64,000 nt of DNA from JALUZX01 sp964561605 (GCA_964561605.1 CAZLQD010000012.1:124001-188000), one strand, 5' to 3'; counted from the stretch's first letter, positions 25,831 to 34,691 are shown. Notes: generated from the sequence alone by a model not told the origin. Program-made: numbers and translations.

Positions 25831-25928
25831 GGGAGTGGTTCGGTGCTGGTGCGCCGCCTGGTCTTCAAAACCAGTGGGGGGCGTCTTCAGGCGTCCCCGG
25901 TGGGTTCGATTCCCATGCACTCCCGCCA
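25831..25928 (+). tRNA. tRNA-Sec (anticodon TCA)
   Basis: The 98-base gene folds as a selenocysteine tRNA. It has a long D-stem CGGTGC/GCGCCG with a 4-base loop (25841-25856), anticodon stem CTGGT/ACCAG with loop CTTCAAA (anticodon TCA at 25865-25867) and a long variable arm (25875-25899). A T-arm GTGGG-TTCGATT-CCCAT and an encoded CCA follow. The acceptor stem pairs seven bases (GGGAGTG with CACTCCC); an eighth pair, expected for bacterial tRNA-Sec, would be G-G here. The placement behind selA, the six-pair D-stem and the UGA-reading anticodon together make the call firm. Confidence 0.95.
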
Positions 25929-26014
25929 ACCTTCTTTCTCCGGCTTCCTCCTCCCCTCCGGGCTTTTTCCGAGGGACTTTCGGGAAAAGGGCCCCTTTCC
26001 GCCAGGAAAGTCTG

Positions 26015-26043
26015 TTGTGGGCTTCCCGATCCCGGCCTAACCT
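26015..26043 (+). promoter_or_regulatory. Putative promoter of the cdd nucleoside-salvage operon
   Basis: TTGTGG (26015-26020), 17-base spacer, TAACCT (26038-26043). It lies 33 bases upstream of the chosen cdd start and would drive the nucleoside operon independently of tRNA-Sec. Confidence 0.45.
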
Positions 26044-26076
26044 GTTTCATCGGTGGGCGGGGAAGGAGTGAAGGCT

Positions 26077-26496
26077 GTGAAAAAAGACGAATTGGTTGCA
26101 TCCGGGCTTCCCTGGGAGGACCTCCTCGCTTCGGCGGAGGATGTCTCCTCCAGGGCCTTCGCCCCCTTCTCCGGGTTTTCCGTGGGAGCGGCCCTCTTAT
26201 GCGAGGACGGGAAAGTCTTCCTGGGGTGCAACGTTGAGAACAGTAGTTACCCCCTGGCCGTCTGCGCCGAGCGGGTGGCCCTCTTCTCCGCCGTGGCCGC
26301 GGGGAGGCGGACCTTCCGGGCCTTGGCGCTGAGTGTTCCCGGGGAGTCTCCATCCACGCCTTGCGGCGCCTGCCGCCAGGTCCTATCAGAGTTCTGCAGA
26401 GACCTTCCCGTCGTCGTGGAAGCAAGGGGAAACCGCAGAAGGCGCCTATACCACCTTGCCTCCTTGCTTCCCGATCCTTTCCATCTCGAACCTTGA
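26077..26496 (+). CDS. cdd: Cytidine deaminase
   Basis: This zinc enzyme deaminates cytidine and deoxycytidine to uridine and deoxyuridine. The 139-residue product has the substrate loop YAPFSGFSVG-like FAPFSGFSVGAAL, NVENSSYPLAVCAERVA (catalytic CAE) and the zinc motif TPCGACRQVL. Length matches the tetrameric CDA family. Start choice: GTG at 26077, giving VKKDELVASG, because GGAAGGAG ends 8 bases before it; GTGs at 26053 and 26068 are alternatives. It is first in a salvage operon, 7 bases before the pyrimidine phosphorylase gene, and supplies uridine/deoxyuridine to that enzyme. Confidence 0.94.
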   Translation: MKKDELVASGLPWEDLLASAEDVSSRAFAPFSGFSVGAALLCEDGKVFLGCNVENSSYPLAVCAERVALFSAVAAGRRTFRALALSVPGESPSTPCGACRQVLSEFCRDLPVVVEARGNRRRRLYHLASLLPDPFHLEP

Positions 26497-26503
26497 GGCA
26501 TCC

Positions 26504-27817
26504 ATGGACATCCGAGAACTGATCCGAGCCAAGACTTCCGGGGAAGAACTCGCCCCCGAGGCCATCGACTTCTTCGTCCGCTCCCTCGTGGACGGAACCT
26601 GCACGGACGAACAATTGGGGGCCCTCCTCATGGCCTTCTACTTCCAGGGCCTCACGGCCCCGGAGATCCGGGTCCTCACGGAGAGGCTCGCCTATTCCGG
26701 GAGGACTCTTGGAGGAAGGAAGAGCGGGATCCCCAGGTTGGACAAGCACTCCACCGGCGGAGTGGGTGACAAGGTCTCCCTGGTGCTGGCTCCCATGGTG
26801 GCGGCCTGCGGCGCCCAGGTTCCCATGATCTCCGCCCGGGGGCTCCTCCATACGGGGGGCACCCTGGACAAGCTCGAGTCCATACCGGGTTTCAAGGTGA
26901 ACCTCCAATGCGGAGAACTGGAGCAGATCCTGGAGAGGACGGGCCTCTTCATCGCCGGGGCCACCGATGAATTCGCCCCTGCGGAAAAGCGGCTCTACGC
27001 CGCCCGGGACGCCACGGAGACGGTGGATTCCATTCCGCTCATCACAGCCAGTATCCTCTCCAAGAAATTGGCCGAGGACCTGGACGCCCTGGTACTGGAC
27101 GTGAAGGTCGGTTCGGGGGCCTTCATGCCCGACCAGAGGAGCGCCCTGGCCCTGGCCAGGAGAATGGTCACCACCGCCTCCGCGCTTGGGCTCAAGGCCG
27201 TCGCCCTGGTGACTTCCATGGACGAGCCCCTCGGCCGGGCCGTGGGGAACGCCCTGGAGGTCCGGGAGGCCCTGGAATTCCTCAAGGGAGGGGGCACCCA
27301 GGACCTGAAGGCCCTGGTCTTCTCCCTGGCTTCGGAACTCCTCGTCCAGGGCGGGCTCGCCGCCGAGGTCTCCCAGGCCAGGGAGGTCCTGGAGAGAGTC
27401 CTCTCCCAGGGGAAGGCCCTGGAGAAGTTCCGTGCCATGGTCGAGGCCCAGGGCGGGGATCCGCGGGTCGTGGAGGACCCGAGCCTCCTCCCCAGGGCCC
27501 CGGTGGTGCTCCGCGCCCGGGCCGACCAGGACGGGTACGTGACGGCCATCCAGGCCAAGGAGGTGGGCATGACCGTCGTGGACCTGGGGGCGGGGCGCAG
27601 GCGGTGGACCGACCCGGTGGACCCGGCCTGCGGTGTGGTCCTCCTCAAGAAGGTGGGCGAATCCGTGGAGAAGGGCGAGCCCTTCTTCGAGGTCCACGCC
27701 AGGACCGAGGCCGCCGCCGGAGCGGCCCAGGCCCGCCTCATGGAGGCCATCCAGCTCAACTTCGAGGGCATCACCCACGAGCGGTGGGTCCTGGACCGGG
27801 TGGAGGGAGGCCTTTGA
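26504..27817 (+). CDS. pdp: Pyrimidine-nucleoside (thymidine) phosphorylase
   Basis: Phosphorolysis of uridine, deoxyuridine or thymidine to base and (deoxy)ribose-1-phosphate. The 437-residue product opens MDIRELIRAKTSGEEL and has the family signature from SGRTLGGRK to KHSTGGVGDKVSLVLAP near residue 80. GLLHTGGTLDKLESIPGF near 115 and DVKVGSGAFM near 190 follow, and the C-terminal barrel-like domain is present. Length is that of the family. It sits between cdd and a nucleoside transporter; the transporter's TTG overlaps its stop (TTGA), so translation is coupled. Substrate preference between uridine and thymidine cannot be read directly. Confidence 0.95.
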   Translation: MDIRELIRAKTSGEELAPEAIDFFVRSLVDGTCTDEQLGALLMAFYFQGLTAPEIRVLTERLAYSGRTLGGRKSGIPRLDKHSTGGVGDKVSLVLAPMVAACGAQVPMISARGLLHTGGTLDKLESIPGFKVNLQCGELEQILERTGLFIAGATDEFAPAEKRLYAARDATETVDSIPLITASILSKKLAEDLDALVLDVKVGSGAFMPDQRSALALARRMVTTASALGLKAVALVTSMDEPLGRAVGNALEVREALEFLKGGGTQDLKALVFSLASELLVQGGLAAEVSQAREVLERVLSQGKALEKFRAMVEAQGGDPRVVEDPSLLPRAPVVLRARADQDGYVTAIQAKEVGMTVVDLGAGRRRWTDPVDPACGVVLLKKVGESVEKGEPFFEVHARTEAAAGAAQARLMEAIQLNFEGITHERWVLDRVEGGL

Positions 27818-29067
27818 TCGCCGCCGCCTCCCTGGAAGAAAGGGGGCGCGCCGCTTTCGGACTCCTGGTCCTGGTCTTCCTGGCCTGGCTCCTCTCCAAG
27901 AGGAAGCGCCTCTTCCCCTGGAGGGTGGTCCTCTGGGGAGTCTGTCTCCAGGTGGCCCTGGGCCTGGTCTTCCTCTGGTGGACCGCCGGGCGGGAGGCCC
28001 TCCAGGAGTTCTCCCGGGGGGTGAAGCACTTCCTGGACCTCTCCCTCCAGGGAAGCGAGTTCGTCTTCGGCGGCCTGGGCGACCCGGCCAATGCCGGGTT
28101 GAAGCCCTACGGCTTCGTCATGGCCTTCATGGTCCTTCCCACGATCATCTTCTTCTCCTCCTTCATGGCCGTCCTCTACCACCTGGGAGTGATGCAACTC
28201 GTCGTGAAGGGCTTCGCCTGGATCATGGCCAAGACCATGGGAACCTCCGGCGGTGAGACCCTCTCGGCGGCGGCCAACATCTTCGTGGGCCAGACCGAGG
28301 CCCCCCTCCTGGTCCAGCCCTTCGTGGAGAAGATGACGGAAAGCGAACTCATGGCCGTCATGACGGGAGGCTTCGCCACCATCGCCGGAGGGGTCTTCGC
28401 CATGTACGTCGGCTTCGGCGTTCCGGCGGGACACCTCCTGGTGGCGAGCGTCATGAGCGCCCCCGCCGCCCTGGTGATGGCCAAGGTGATGGTCCCCGAG
28501 ACGGGGGAGCCCGTCACCAAGGGAACCCTCAAGGTGGAGATTCCCAGGACTTCGGCCAACGTCGTCGAGGCCGCGGCCAACGGGGCCCTCATGGGGCTCC
28601 AGCTCGCCCTGAACGTGGGGGCCATGCTCATCGCCTTCCTGGGGCTCCTGGCCGTCCTCAACGCCTGCCTCGCCTGGGCCGGGGGCCTGGCGGGGATCCC
28701 TCTCTCCCTGGAGCGCCTGCTGGGCTGGATTTTCTCGCCCTTCGCCGCCTTGATGGGGGTCCCCTGGGGGGACGTGACCAGGGTGGGAGGGCTTCTCGGC
28801 ACCAAGATCGCGGCGAACGAACTGGTGGCCTACGGGAAGCTCACCGATCCCTCCTTTCACAAGGCGGTTTCGGAGCGTTCCTTCCTCATCGCCACGTACG
28901 CTCTTTGCGGATTTGCGAATTTCGGCTCCATAGGGATCCAGCTCGGAGGGATCGGGGGGATCGCCCCCTCCCGCAAGTCCGACCTGGCCCGCTTGGGGCT
29001 CCGGGCCATGCTGGCCGGAGCCTTCGCTTCCTGGATGACGGCCTGCCTGGCGGGGGTGATGCTGTGA
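27814..29067 (+). CDS. Concentrative nucleoside transporter (CNT/NupC family)
   Basis: Na+- or H+-coupled nucleoside importer of the inner membrane. The 417-residue protein has the CNT signatures GGETLSAAANIFVGQTEAPLLVQPF near residue 150, GGFATIAGGVFAMYV near 183 and the C-terminal YALCGFANFGSIGIQLGGIGGI near 370. These form the re-entrant hairpins and substrate site. Ten or so membrane segments are visible. A TTG start at 27814 is chosen because it overlaps the previous stop and no ATG or GTG lies near; the N-terminus is short. The genes before and after it metabolise nucleosides. Confidence 0.94.
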   Translation: MIAAASLEERGRAAFGLLVLVFLAWLLSKRKRLFPWRVVLWGVCLQVALGLVFLWWTAGREALQEFSRGVKHFLDLSLQGSEFVFGGLGDPANAGLKPYGFVMAFMVLPTIIFFSSFMAVLYHLGVMQLVVKGFAWIMAKTMGTSGGETLSAAANIFVGQTEAPLLVQPFVEKMTESELMAVMTGGFATIAGGVFAMYVGFGVPAGHLLVASVMSAPAALVMAKVMVPETGEPVTKGTLKVEIPRTSANVVEAAANGALMGLQLALNVGAMLIAFLGLLAVLNACLAWAGGLAGIPLSLERLLGWIFSPFAALMGVPWGDVTRVGGLLGTKIAANELVAYGKLTDPSFHKAVSERSFLIATYALCGFANFGSIGIQLGGIGGIAPSRKSDLARLGLRAMLAGAFASWMTACLAGVML

Positions 29068-29915
29068 CGAACGAGACCGAGAGGGTGGCGGCCCTGGCGG
29101 CCGCCCTGGAAGAGCGGGGAGTACGGACCCCCCGGGTGGGAGTGGTCCTGGGGAGCGGCCTGGCTCCCCTGGAGAACCTCCTGGAAGGGGCGGAAGCCAT
29201 CCCCTACGGGGACCTTCCCGGGATTCCCCCCCCCACGGTGGAGGGCCACGACGGAAAGGTCCTCTTCGGCTCCAGGCGGGGCGTGGAGTTGGCCCTTCTC
29301 TGCGGGAGAGTCCACCTCTACGAGGGAAGGAGCCCCGCCGAGGTGGTCCGCCTGGTCCGGGCCCTGGCCTTCCTGGGCTGCCCCGTGGTGATCCTCACCA
29401 ATGCGGCGGGGGGGGTCCGGGAAGACCTCGAACCGGGATCCCTGATGCTCCTCTCGGACCAGATCAACCTCCAGGGGACGAATCCCTTCCTGGGCCCCCG
29501 GGAGGAGAGGCTGGGGCCGCGCTTTCCGGATCAGACCCGGGTATACGACCCGGAGGTACGACGCATCCTGGCCCGGGCGGGGGGGGATCCTCCCCCGCCG
29601 GAGGGGGTATACCTGGGCAACCTGGGGCCCGCGTACGAGACTCCCGCGGAGGTCCGGATGGCCGCCGCCCTCGGGGCCGATGCCGTGGGGATGTCAACCG
29701 TGCAGGAGGCCTCCGCCCTTTCCGCCCTGGGCGTCCGGGTGGGAGGGATCTCGGTGATCGCCAACAAGGCGGCGGGCCTCTCCGCCGGGGCCCTCACCCA
29801 CGCCGACGTGGTCCGGGTGGTGAAGGATGCGGCGGGAAGGCTGGCGGATCTCCTGGACCGGGCCCTGCCCGGCCTGGCGGCCCTGGGAAGGCGGAACGAG
29901 GGAGGTGGAGCGTGA
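29064..29915 (+). CDS. Purine-nucleoside phosphorylase (trimeric PNP family)
   Basis: Releases purine base and (deoxy)ribose-1-phosphate from inosine/guanosine. The 283-residue product has VVLGSGLAPLENLL near residue 22, HLYEGRSPAEVVR near 80, TNAAGGV near 110, YLGNLGPAYETPAEVRM near 190 and AVGMSTVQEAS near 210. ISVIANKAAG with the base-binding Asn lies near 232. This is the low-molecular-mass family. GTG at 29064 overlaps the transporter stop (GTGA); deoC overlaps its end by four bases. It provides deoxyribose-1-phosphate, which feeds DeoC only after a phosphopentomutase step not encoded here. Confidence 0.94.
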   Translation: MTNETERVAALAAALEERGVRTPRVGVVLGSGLAPLENLLEGAEAIPYGDLPGIPPPTVEGHDGKVLFGSRRGVELALLCGRVHLYEGRSPAEVVRLVRALAFLGCPVVILTNAAGGVREDLEPGSLMLLSDQINLQGTNPFLGPREERLGPRFPDQTRVYDPEVRRILARAGGDPPPPEGVYLGNLGPAYETPAEVRMAAALGADAVGMSTVQEASALSALGVRVGGISVIANKAAGLSAGALTHADVVRVVKDAAGRLADLLDRALPGLAALGRRNEGGGA

Positions 29916-30580
29916 ACTGGACCAGGGAAGGACTCGCCGGGAAGATCGACCATACCCTTCTCAAGCCCCAGGCCACGGACGAGGAGGTCCGCCGGCTCTG
30001 CCGGGAGGCCCTGGAGTGGGGCTGCGCCTCGGCCTGCGTCAACCCTGCCCGTCTTCCGGCGGCCCTGGAGGTGCTCCGGGGCACGCCGGTGAAGGCCTGC
30101 GCCGTGGCCGCCTTCCCCCTGGGAGCCTCCGATCCGGAGGTCCGTGTCTTCGAGACACGGAAGGCCGCGGAAATGGGCGCCGGGGAGATCGACACGGTGA
30201 TCGACCTTGGGCTCGTGAAGGCCGGGGAGTGGGAGAGGGCCGAGGCCGAGGTGAAGGCCCAGGTGGAGGCCGCCTCGGGCGTTCCCCTCAAGGTGATCCT
30301 GGAGACGGGCCTGCTCTCCCGGGAGGAGATCCTCCGGCTGGTGGAGATCTGCGCCCGGGCGGGAGCGGCCTTCGTGAAGACCTCCACGGGTTTCGGGCCC
30401 CGGGGGGCCTCCGTCGAGGACGTGCGGCTCATGAAGGAGGCCGCCGGCGGCAGGATCCAGGTGAAGGCCTCCGGCGGGATCCGTACCCTGGAGCAGGCCC
30501 TGGCCCTTTTGGAGGCCGGGGCGGACCGCCTGGGTATGAGCGGGACCAAGGCTGTCCTCTCCGCCCTGGCCGGGGGCTGA
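29912..30580 (+). CDS. deoC: Deoxyribose-phosphate aldolase
   Basis: Class I aldolase that splits 2-deoxyribose-5-phosphate to glyceraldehyde-3-phosphate and acetaldehyde. The 222-residue TIM barrel has IDHTLLKPQATDEEV near residue 12, CVNPARLPAALE near 38, KVILETGLLS near 128 and the Schiff-base lysine in FVKTSTGFG near 155, then KASGGIRT near 185. Length is typical. The GTG start at 29912 overlaps the end of the purine phosphorylase gene (GTGA). It completes the catabolic route for deoxynucleosides begun by the four genes before it. Confidence 0.96.
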   Translation: MNWTREGLAGKIDHTLLKPQATDEEVRRLCREALEWGCASACVNPARLPAALEVLRGTPVKACAVAAFPLGASDPEVRVFETRKAAEMGAGEIDTVIDLGLVKAGEWERAEAEVKAQVEAASGVPLKVILETGLLSREEILRLVEICARAGAAFVKTSTGFGPRGASVEDVRLMKEAAGGRIQVKASGGIRTLEQALALLEAGADRLGMSGTKAVLSALAGG

Positions 30581-30649
30581 TTCCGGTCCCTCGGGGGGGA
30601 AAGCCGAAGAATGGGGGGAGGGGAGCGGAAGAGAAAGGGAGGGGCCGCC

Positions 30650-31726
30650 GTGGGCCTTGAGATCCGTCCTTACAGGCCTGGTGACGAAGAGGCCATCCTG
30701 GCCTGCTGGAATTCCATCTTTCCCGACCCTGAGAGGGGGATCGCCCCGAGGGACCTGGAGTGGTGGCGCTGGTTCTTCCTGGAAAACCCGGCCTCGGATG
30801 AGCCCAGGATCATGCTGGCCCTGGACGGGGACGTGGTGGTGGGCCAGTACGCCGGTTGCCCCTGCAGGGCGGTCCTGGAAGGAAGGGGAGAGGTCACGGT
30901 GGTCCAGGCCGTGGACCTCATGGTCCGGCCCGAATACCGAAGGGTGAATCCCCCCGACGAGGGGGACCAGGTGGTCTGCTTCACCGACCTGGTGAGGTGG
31001 GGCTGGAAGGCCAGGAGGCGCAGGCCCGGCCTCTTCGTCCACCTGGGGAGGCGCTACTACGAGAGGTGGTGCGGTCCGGACAAGGATCTCATGACCTACG
31101 GGTATGCCGTCCCCGCCTGGAGGATCGGGAACAAGTACCTTGGTTACGAGGTGGTGGAGACCACGGAGATCCTCTTCCGGGAGACCGGCGCCTCCTGCTT
31201 CCGGCCCAGGTCGAAGGAGACGGATTCCCTCGAGGTGGTGCCCCTGGAGCGTTTCGGCGCCGAGACGGACGAACTCTGGGAGAGAATTGCGCCGGAGTTC
31301 CATTTCGCCCTGGTCAGGGATTCGCTTTACATGAACTGGCGTTTCGCCTCCCGGCCGGGAAGGCCCTACAGGGCCTTTCTCGCCAGGGAGAAGTCCGGCG
31401 GCAGGCCGCGGGGCATAGCCGTTTTCCGGAAACACGATTTCCTGGTCCGGGGGACGGGCCTCCTGGCCGACTGGCTCGTTCCCGCGGCGGACGACGAGGC
31501 CTCCGAGGTGCTCCTGGGGGCCCTGGAGGAGACCGCCGCCGGGGAGGGTTGCGTCTTCCTGGGAGCCCTCTTTTCCCCCCTGGACCCGAGGTTCCTGGCC
31601 TTCCAGAGGAAAGGCTTCCTGGTGATGGGGACCTCCTACGTCCTGGGAGTGGTGACCTTCTACCGGGATCCTTCCTGGCTTCGGGAGAGGTGGTATTACA
31701 CCCTGGGGGATTCGGACCTGGTTTGA
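30650..31726 (+). CDS. GNAT-like protein, tandem paralogue 1
   Basis: 358 residues with an opening EIRPYRPGDEEAILACWN that resembles GNAT acyltransferases. Acidic/aromatic blocks follow, and a second half looks like another GNAT-type half-domain. The end is WYYTLGDSDLV. The next gene has the same opening and an identical 11-residue end, so the pair is a tandem duplication. The start is taken as GTG 30650, after AGGGAGGGG, because it aligns with the paralogue's GTG; an ATG 39 bases earlier is possible. It is 69 bases after deoC. The acyl acceptor is unknown, and nothing ties it directly to nucleosides beyond position. Confidence 0.68.
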   Translation: MGLEIRPYRPGDEEAILACWNSIFPDPERGIAPRDLEWWRWFFLENPASDEPRIMLALDGDVVVGQYAGCPCRAVLEGRGEVTVVQAVDLMVRPEYRRVNPPDEGDQVVCFTDLVRWGWKARRRRPGLFVHLGRRYYERWCGPDKDLMTYGYAVPAWRIGNKYLGYEVVETTEILFRETGASCFRPRSKETDSLEVVPLERFGAETDELWERIAPEFHFALVRDSLYMNWRFASRPGRPYRAFLAREKSGGRPRGIAVFRKHDFLVRGTGLLADWLVPAADDEASEVLLGALEETAAGEGCVFLGALFSPLDPRFLAFQRKGFLVMGTSYVLGVVTFYRDPSWLRERWYYTLGDSDLV

Positions 31727-31758
31727 GAAGGGACGGGAGGAGAGAAAGGAAAGGGATC

Positions 31759-32778
31759 GTGGAGAACCTGGAGATCAGGCCCTACAGGCCCGGCGACGAG
31801 AGGGAGATCCTGGACACCTTCAACCTGGTGTTCCGGGAGGTTTGCGGGGAAGGATACGTGGACCGCACCATGGAGGAGTGGCGCTGGGAGTTCCTGGAGA
31901 ATCCACGGGGCATGCGGGTCATGCTGGCGGTCACCCCTTCGGGGAAGGTGGCGGCCCAGTACGCCGCCGTCCCCATGGCGGCCAAGTCCCCCATTGGGGA
32001 GACCACCTTCGTCCACGCCGTGGATTCCATGGTCCACCCGGATTTCCGGAAGGGCCTCAAGAAGCCGGGTCTCTTCGTGGAGGTGGGGAGGGCCTGGTTC
32101 GACTACATCAGGGAACTTGGGAAGGATTCGGTGGGTTTCGGCTATCCCGTCCGGCCCGCCTGGAGGATCGGGAACCGTTATCTGGGATATTCTCTCGTCC
32201 GGATCGTAGACTACCTGACGGTCGAGGTGGAGGGATTCCGCCCCGCGGCGCCCGGGGAGGCCGGCCTGGAGGTCCAGGTCGCCCGCGGCGTGGGGAGAGA
32301 GGAGGCGGACCGTTTCTGGGAGGAGTGGAGCTCCTCCGTGGATTGCGCCGTAAAGAGGGACGGAGAATACCTGGAGTGGCGTTATCAGAGGAAACCCGGC
32401 GGGAGCTACCGGTTCCTCCTGGCCCGCAAGGGCGGGAACCTGAAGGGCCTGGCCGTGCTCCATCCGAAGAGCGGCCTCGTGCCTTCTTCGGCGGTCTTCG
32501 CCGAGTGGATGGTCCTTCCAGGCGGAGAGGGGGCGGGACGGGCCCTTCTGGAGGCGGCCCGGAAGACGGCCCTGGAGGAGGGGAGGGAAAGGCTCGCGGC
32601 CGTCCTTCCTCCCTGGAGCAGGGAGGCGGCCTTCCTCCTGGAAGAGGGTTTCCAGTGGACTCCTTCCAAGCAATACCTGGAGAGGCGGCTTGGTTCCTAC
32701 CTGTGGAAGGAAGTGATGACCTCGGAGTGGCTGGCGGAACATTGGTATTACACCCTGGGTGACTCGGACCTGGTTTGA
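31759..32778 (+). CDS. GNAT-like protein, tandem paralogue 2
   Basis: 339 residues, opening NLEIRPYRPGDEREILDTFN and ending WYYTLGDSDLV, clearly a paralogue of the gene before it. Shared blocks include the MLA(V/L) strand, a V-H-A/Q-AVD strand, PAWRIGN and LGY, and NW or LEWR-Y-(Q/A) in the second half. The proteins differ through most of their length, so the duplication is old. The GTG at 31759 follows AGGAAAGGG. It is the last gene of the salvage cluster, 32 bases behind paralogue 1. Function is unknown; GNAT-like transferase activity is inferred from the opening motif only. Confidence 0.66.
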   Translation: MENLEIRPYRPGDEREILDTFNLVFREVCGEGYVDRTMEEWRWEFLENPRGMRVMLAVTPSGKVAAQYAAVPMAAKSPIGETTFVHAVDSMVHPDFRKGLKKPGLFVEVGRAWFDYIRELGKDSVGFGYPVRPAWRIGNRYLGYSLVRIVDYLTVEVEGFRPAAPGEAGLEVQVARGVGREEADRFWEEWSSSVDCAVKRDGEYLEWRYQRKPGGSYRFLLARKGGNLKGLAVLHPKSGLVPSSAVFAEWMVLPGGEGAGRALLEAARKTALEEGRERLAAVLPPWSREAAFLLEEGFQWTPSKQYLERRLGSYLWKEVMTSEWLAEHWYYTLGDSDLV

Positions 32779-33047
32779 GGGAATCCCGGCCGGAATTCGA
32801 GGATCCCCGCCTGGACGGGACCGTTCGCTCCGGTGGTGGAGAGGGTGCCCGAGGGTGGATTGGAGACGCAGGAAGGCCCTTTCCCCTTCCCTTTTCCCCC
32901 GGAGGCTGTAACCGGAGGCCCTCTTTCTCCTAAGGCACCTATGTTGCCCTTCCCGGTCGAAGCCGGCCCCCGGGGAAGGGAACTTCGGTGGAGACCCCTG
33001 GAGGAAGGATCGAGGGCGGATGAAAGGGAAGCGGAAGCGCTACAGGA

Positions 33048-34691
33048 TCACCCGCGGGTTCGGGCCCGGTTGGAGTCTTTCTCTCTTCCCTCCCGGGGAT
33101 TTTCCCGAGGGGGGTTGGGTGAATCTTCCCGGCGGCCCTTCACGAAGGCCTGCAGGGCGGCGAGACTTGCTTTCTGGAGAGCGGGAGAGCCGGCGCGAGC
33201 CGCCTCGTTGAGGAGGTCCCTGGCCTTTCTTCCCCCCACCCATTGCAAGGCCCTGGCGGCGGCGCAACGGATCTCCTCCCAGGCCTCCTCCTCTCCCGGA
33301 CGGCCCGGAGACTGGAGGAGGAACTGGAGCACTTCCAGGGCCTTCTCTCCCTGGATCCGGGCCAGCGCCTCCAGGGCAGCCTGCTTCTCCTGCATCTCCC
33401 GCCGGAAGAAGGCCCTTCCGTAGATGATTCGCGTCAGGGGTTCCAGGTCCTCCTCCGTTCCTTTTGCGGCCAGGATCTTCAGGGCCAGGACCCTTACGGG
33501 GATGGACCGGTCCATCAGGCTCTTCCAGAGGAGGGGCCGGATTTCTTCGGTAGGGGCGTGGAAGAGGGCCTTCAGGGCCAGGGCCCTCACCTGGGGCTGG
33601 GGGGATTCCATGAGGCCCTTGGCCAGGGAGACCAGTCCCGGGTCCTTGGCCTCGGCCAGGATGCGGAGGATGTCCAGTTGTCCCGAGGGGGGAGCGGTCT
33701 TCAACCACTCCCTGAAAGGCCTGGGGTCCCGGCGGGCCAGGTGGACGAGCACGTCGAAGAGCATTTCCGAGGATTCGGGTCTCCTCAGGTCTTCCAGCAG
33801 GTGGGGGATCAGGGGCGGGCCCAGGAGGTGGAAGAAGTCCCCCACGACGGAGGCCTCTCCCAGGCTTTCCAGGATGGGGACCACCGAGTCCACCCACTTC
33901 CTGGTCCGGAAGGGATCCAGGGCCTGGTGGAGGGTCTTCAGGCAGGTCTCGGTGATCTCCTTGGTCTTCCCGACGACCCGGAAGATCTCCACCGCTCCTT
34001 TCAGATCCCCCCGCCGGACCAGGCCTTCCAGGACCTGCCCGAAGAGGGGGCCCACCTTGGTGCGCCGCCCCGGATCCCGGGCGAGGGCGTTCACGAGGTA
34101 GATTCCGGTCCTCAGCAAGAGGGGGGTGCGGATCTCCTTGCGGACCTTGTCCTTCCCCCCGAAGGTGGGGAAGGGGATCCGGTCCCCCTTGCCGCCTTCC
34201 AGGCCCGGGAAGGAGCAGAGCTGGGGGTCCCCGACGGCCTCCAGGCTCATGGTCCTCAAGTCGGCCTCCCAGAGCCTGGTCAGGAGGTCGGGTTCCTCTT
34301 CTCCGTGTTCCATCTCCCCCATGGGGGCCCGGGCCAGGATCTCCAGGAGTTTCTTGGCCTCCCTGCGGTCCAGGAAGGGGTGGAACCTCAAGGCCCTGAG
34401 CCCCTCCTGGAAGGCCCGGCGGCATAGCCGGTTCAGGGCCGGCTTGGGGACGGGAAAGGCCCCGGCCTTGGCCTCCAGGATGGGCCAGGACTCGGTGAAC
34501 CTAAGGACCGTCTCTCCCCTGTCCAGGACCAGGTCCACCAGGCTCGAGGCGGCCTTTTCCAGGGCCTTTTCCCGTTCTTCCGGGGGGATTTCCACTTTGC
34601 GGGCGGCCAGGAGGGCTTCCTCCACGGCGTCGGCGGCCGCTTGAAACTGGGGCAGCAAGTCCCGTTTCTTCCTGGAAAGCCTCTCTTCCAT
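33048..34691 (-). CDS. HEAT-like repeat protein
   Basis: 547 residues, nearly all alpha-helical, with no signal peptide or membrane segment. The C-terminal half has repeated ~30-residue helical pairs of the type (L)R(A)LALKA(L) and VRALALKILA, the HEAT-like pattern, with EEIRCAAARALQWVG near the end. The N-terminus (MEERLSRKKRDLLPQF..AADAVEEALLAARK) is a coiled helix. It is likely a protein-interaction scaffold in the cytoplasm. ATG at 34691 is the first Met of the conserved helical region. It is divergent from the nfeD-floA run and convergent with the GNAT pair. Confidence 0.75.
   Translation of the reverse strand: MEERLSRKKRDLLPQFQAAADAVEEALLAARKVEIPPEEREKALEKAASSLVDLVLDRGETVLRFTESWPILEAKAGAFPVPKPALNRLCRRAFQEGLRALRFHPFLDRREAKKLLEILARAPMGEMEHGEEEPDLLTRLWEADLRTMSLEAVGDPQLCSFPGLEGGKGDRIPFPTFGGKDKVRKEIRTPLLLRTGIYLVNALARDPGRRTKVGPLFGQVLEGLVRRGDLKGAVEIFRVVGKTKEITETCLKTLHQALDPFRTRKWVDSVVPILESLGEASVVGDFFHLLGPPLIPHLLEDLRRPESSEMLFDVLVHLARRDPRPFREWLKTAPPSGQLDILRILAEAKDPGLVSLAKGLMESPQPQVRALALKALFHAPTEEIRPLLWKSLMDRSIPVRVLALKILAAKGTEEDLEPLTRIIYGRAFFRREMQEKQAALEALARIQGEKALEVLQFLLQSPGRPGEEEAWEEIRCAAARALQWVGGRKARDLLNEAARAGSPALQKASLAALQAFVKGRREDSPNPPRENPREGREKDSNRARTRG

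Noticed and set aside
25929..26014. Terminator after tRNA-Sec
   Set aside because: CGGGCTTTTT near 25970 has a T-run but no complementary arm that gives a stable stem.
24257..32778. Selenoprotein with in-frame TGA near selA
   Set aside because: All genes around selA and tRNA-Sec are complete without reading through a TGA, and no gene fragment with a U-type redox motif was seen in the gaps.
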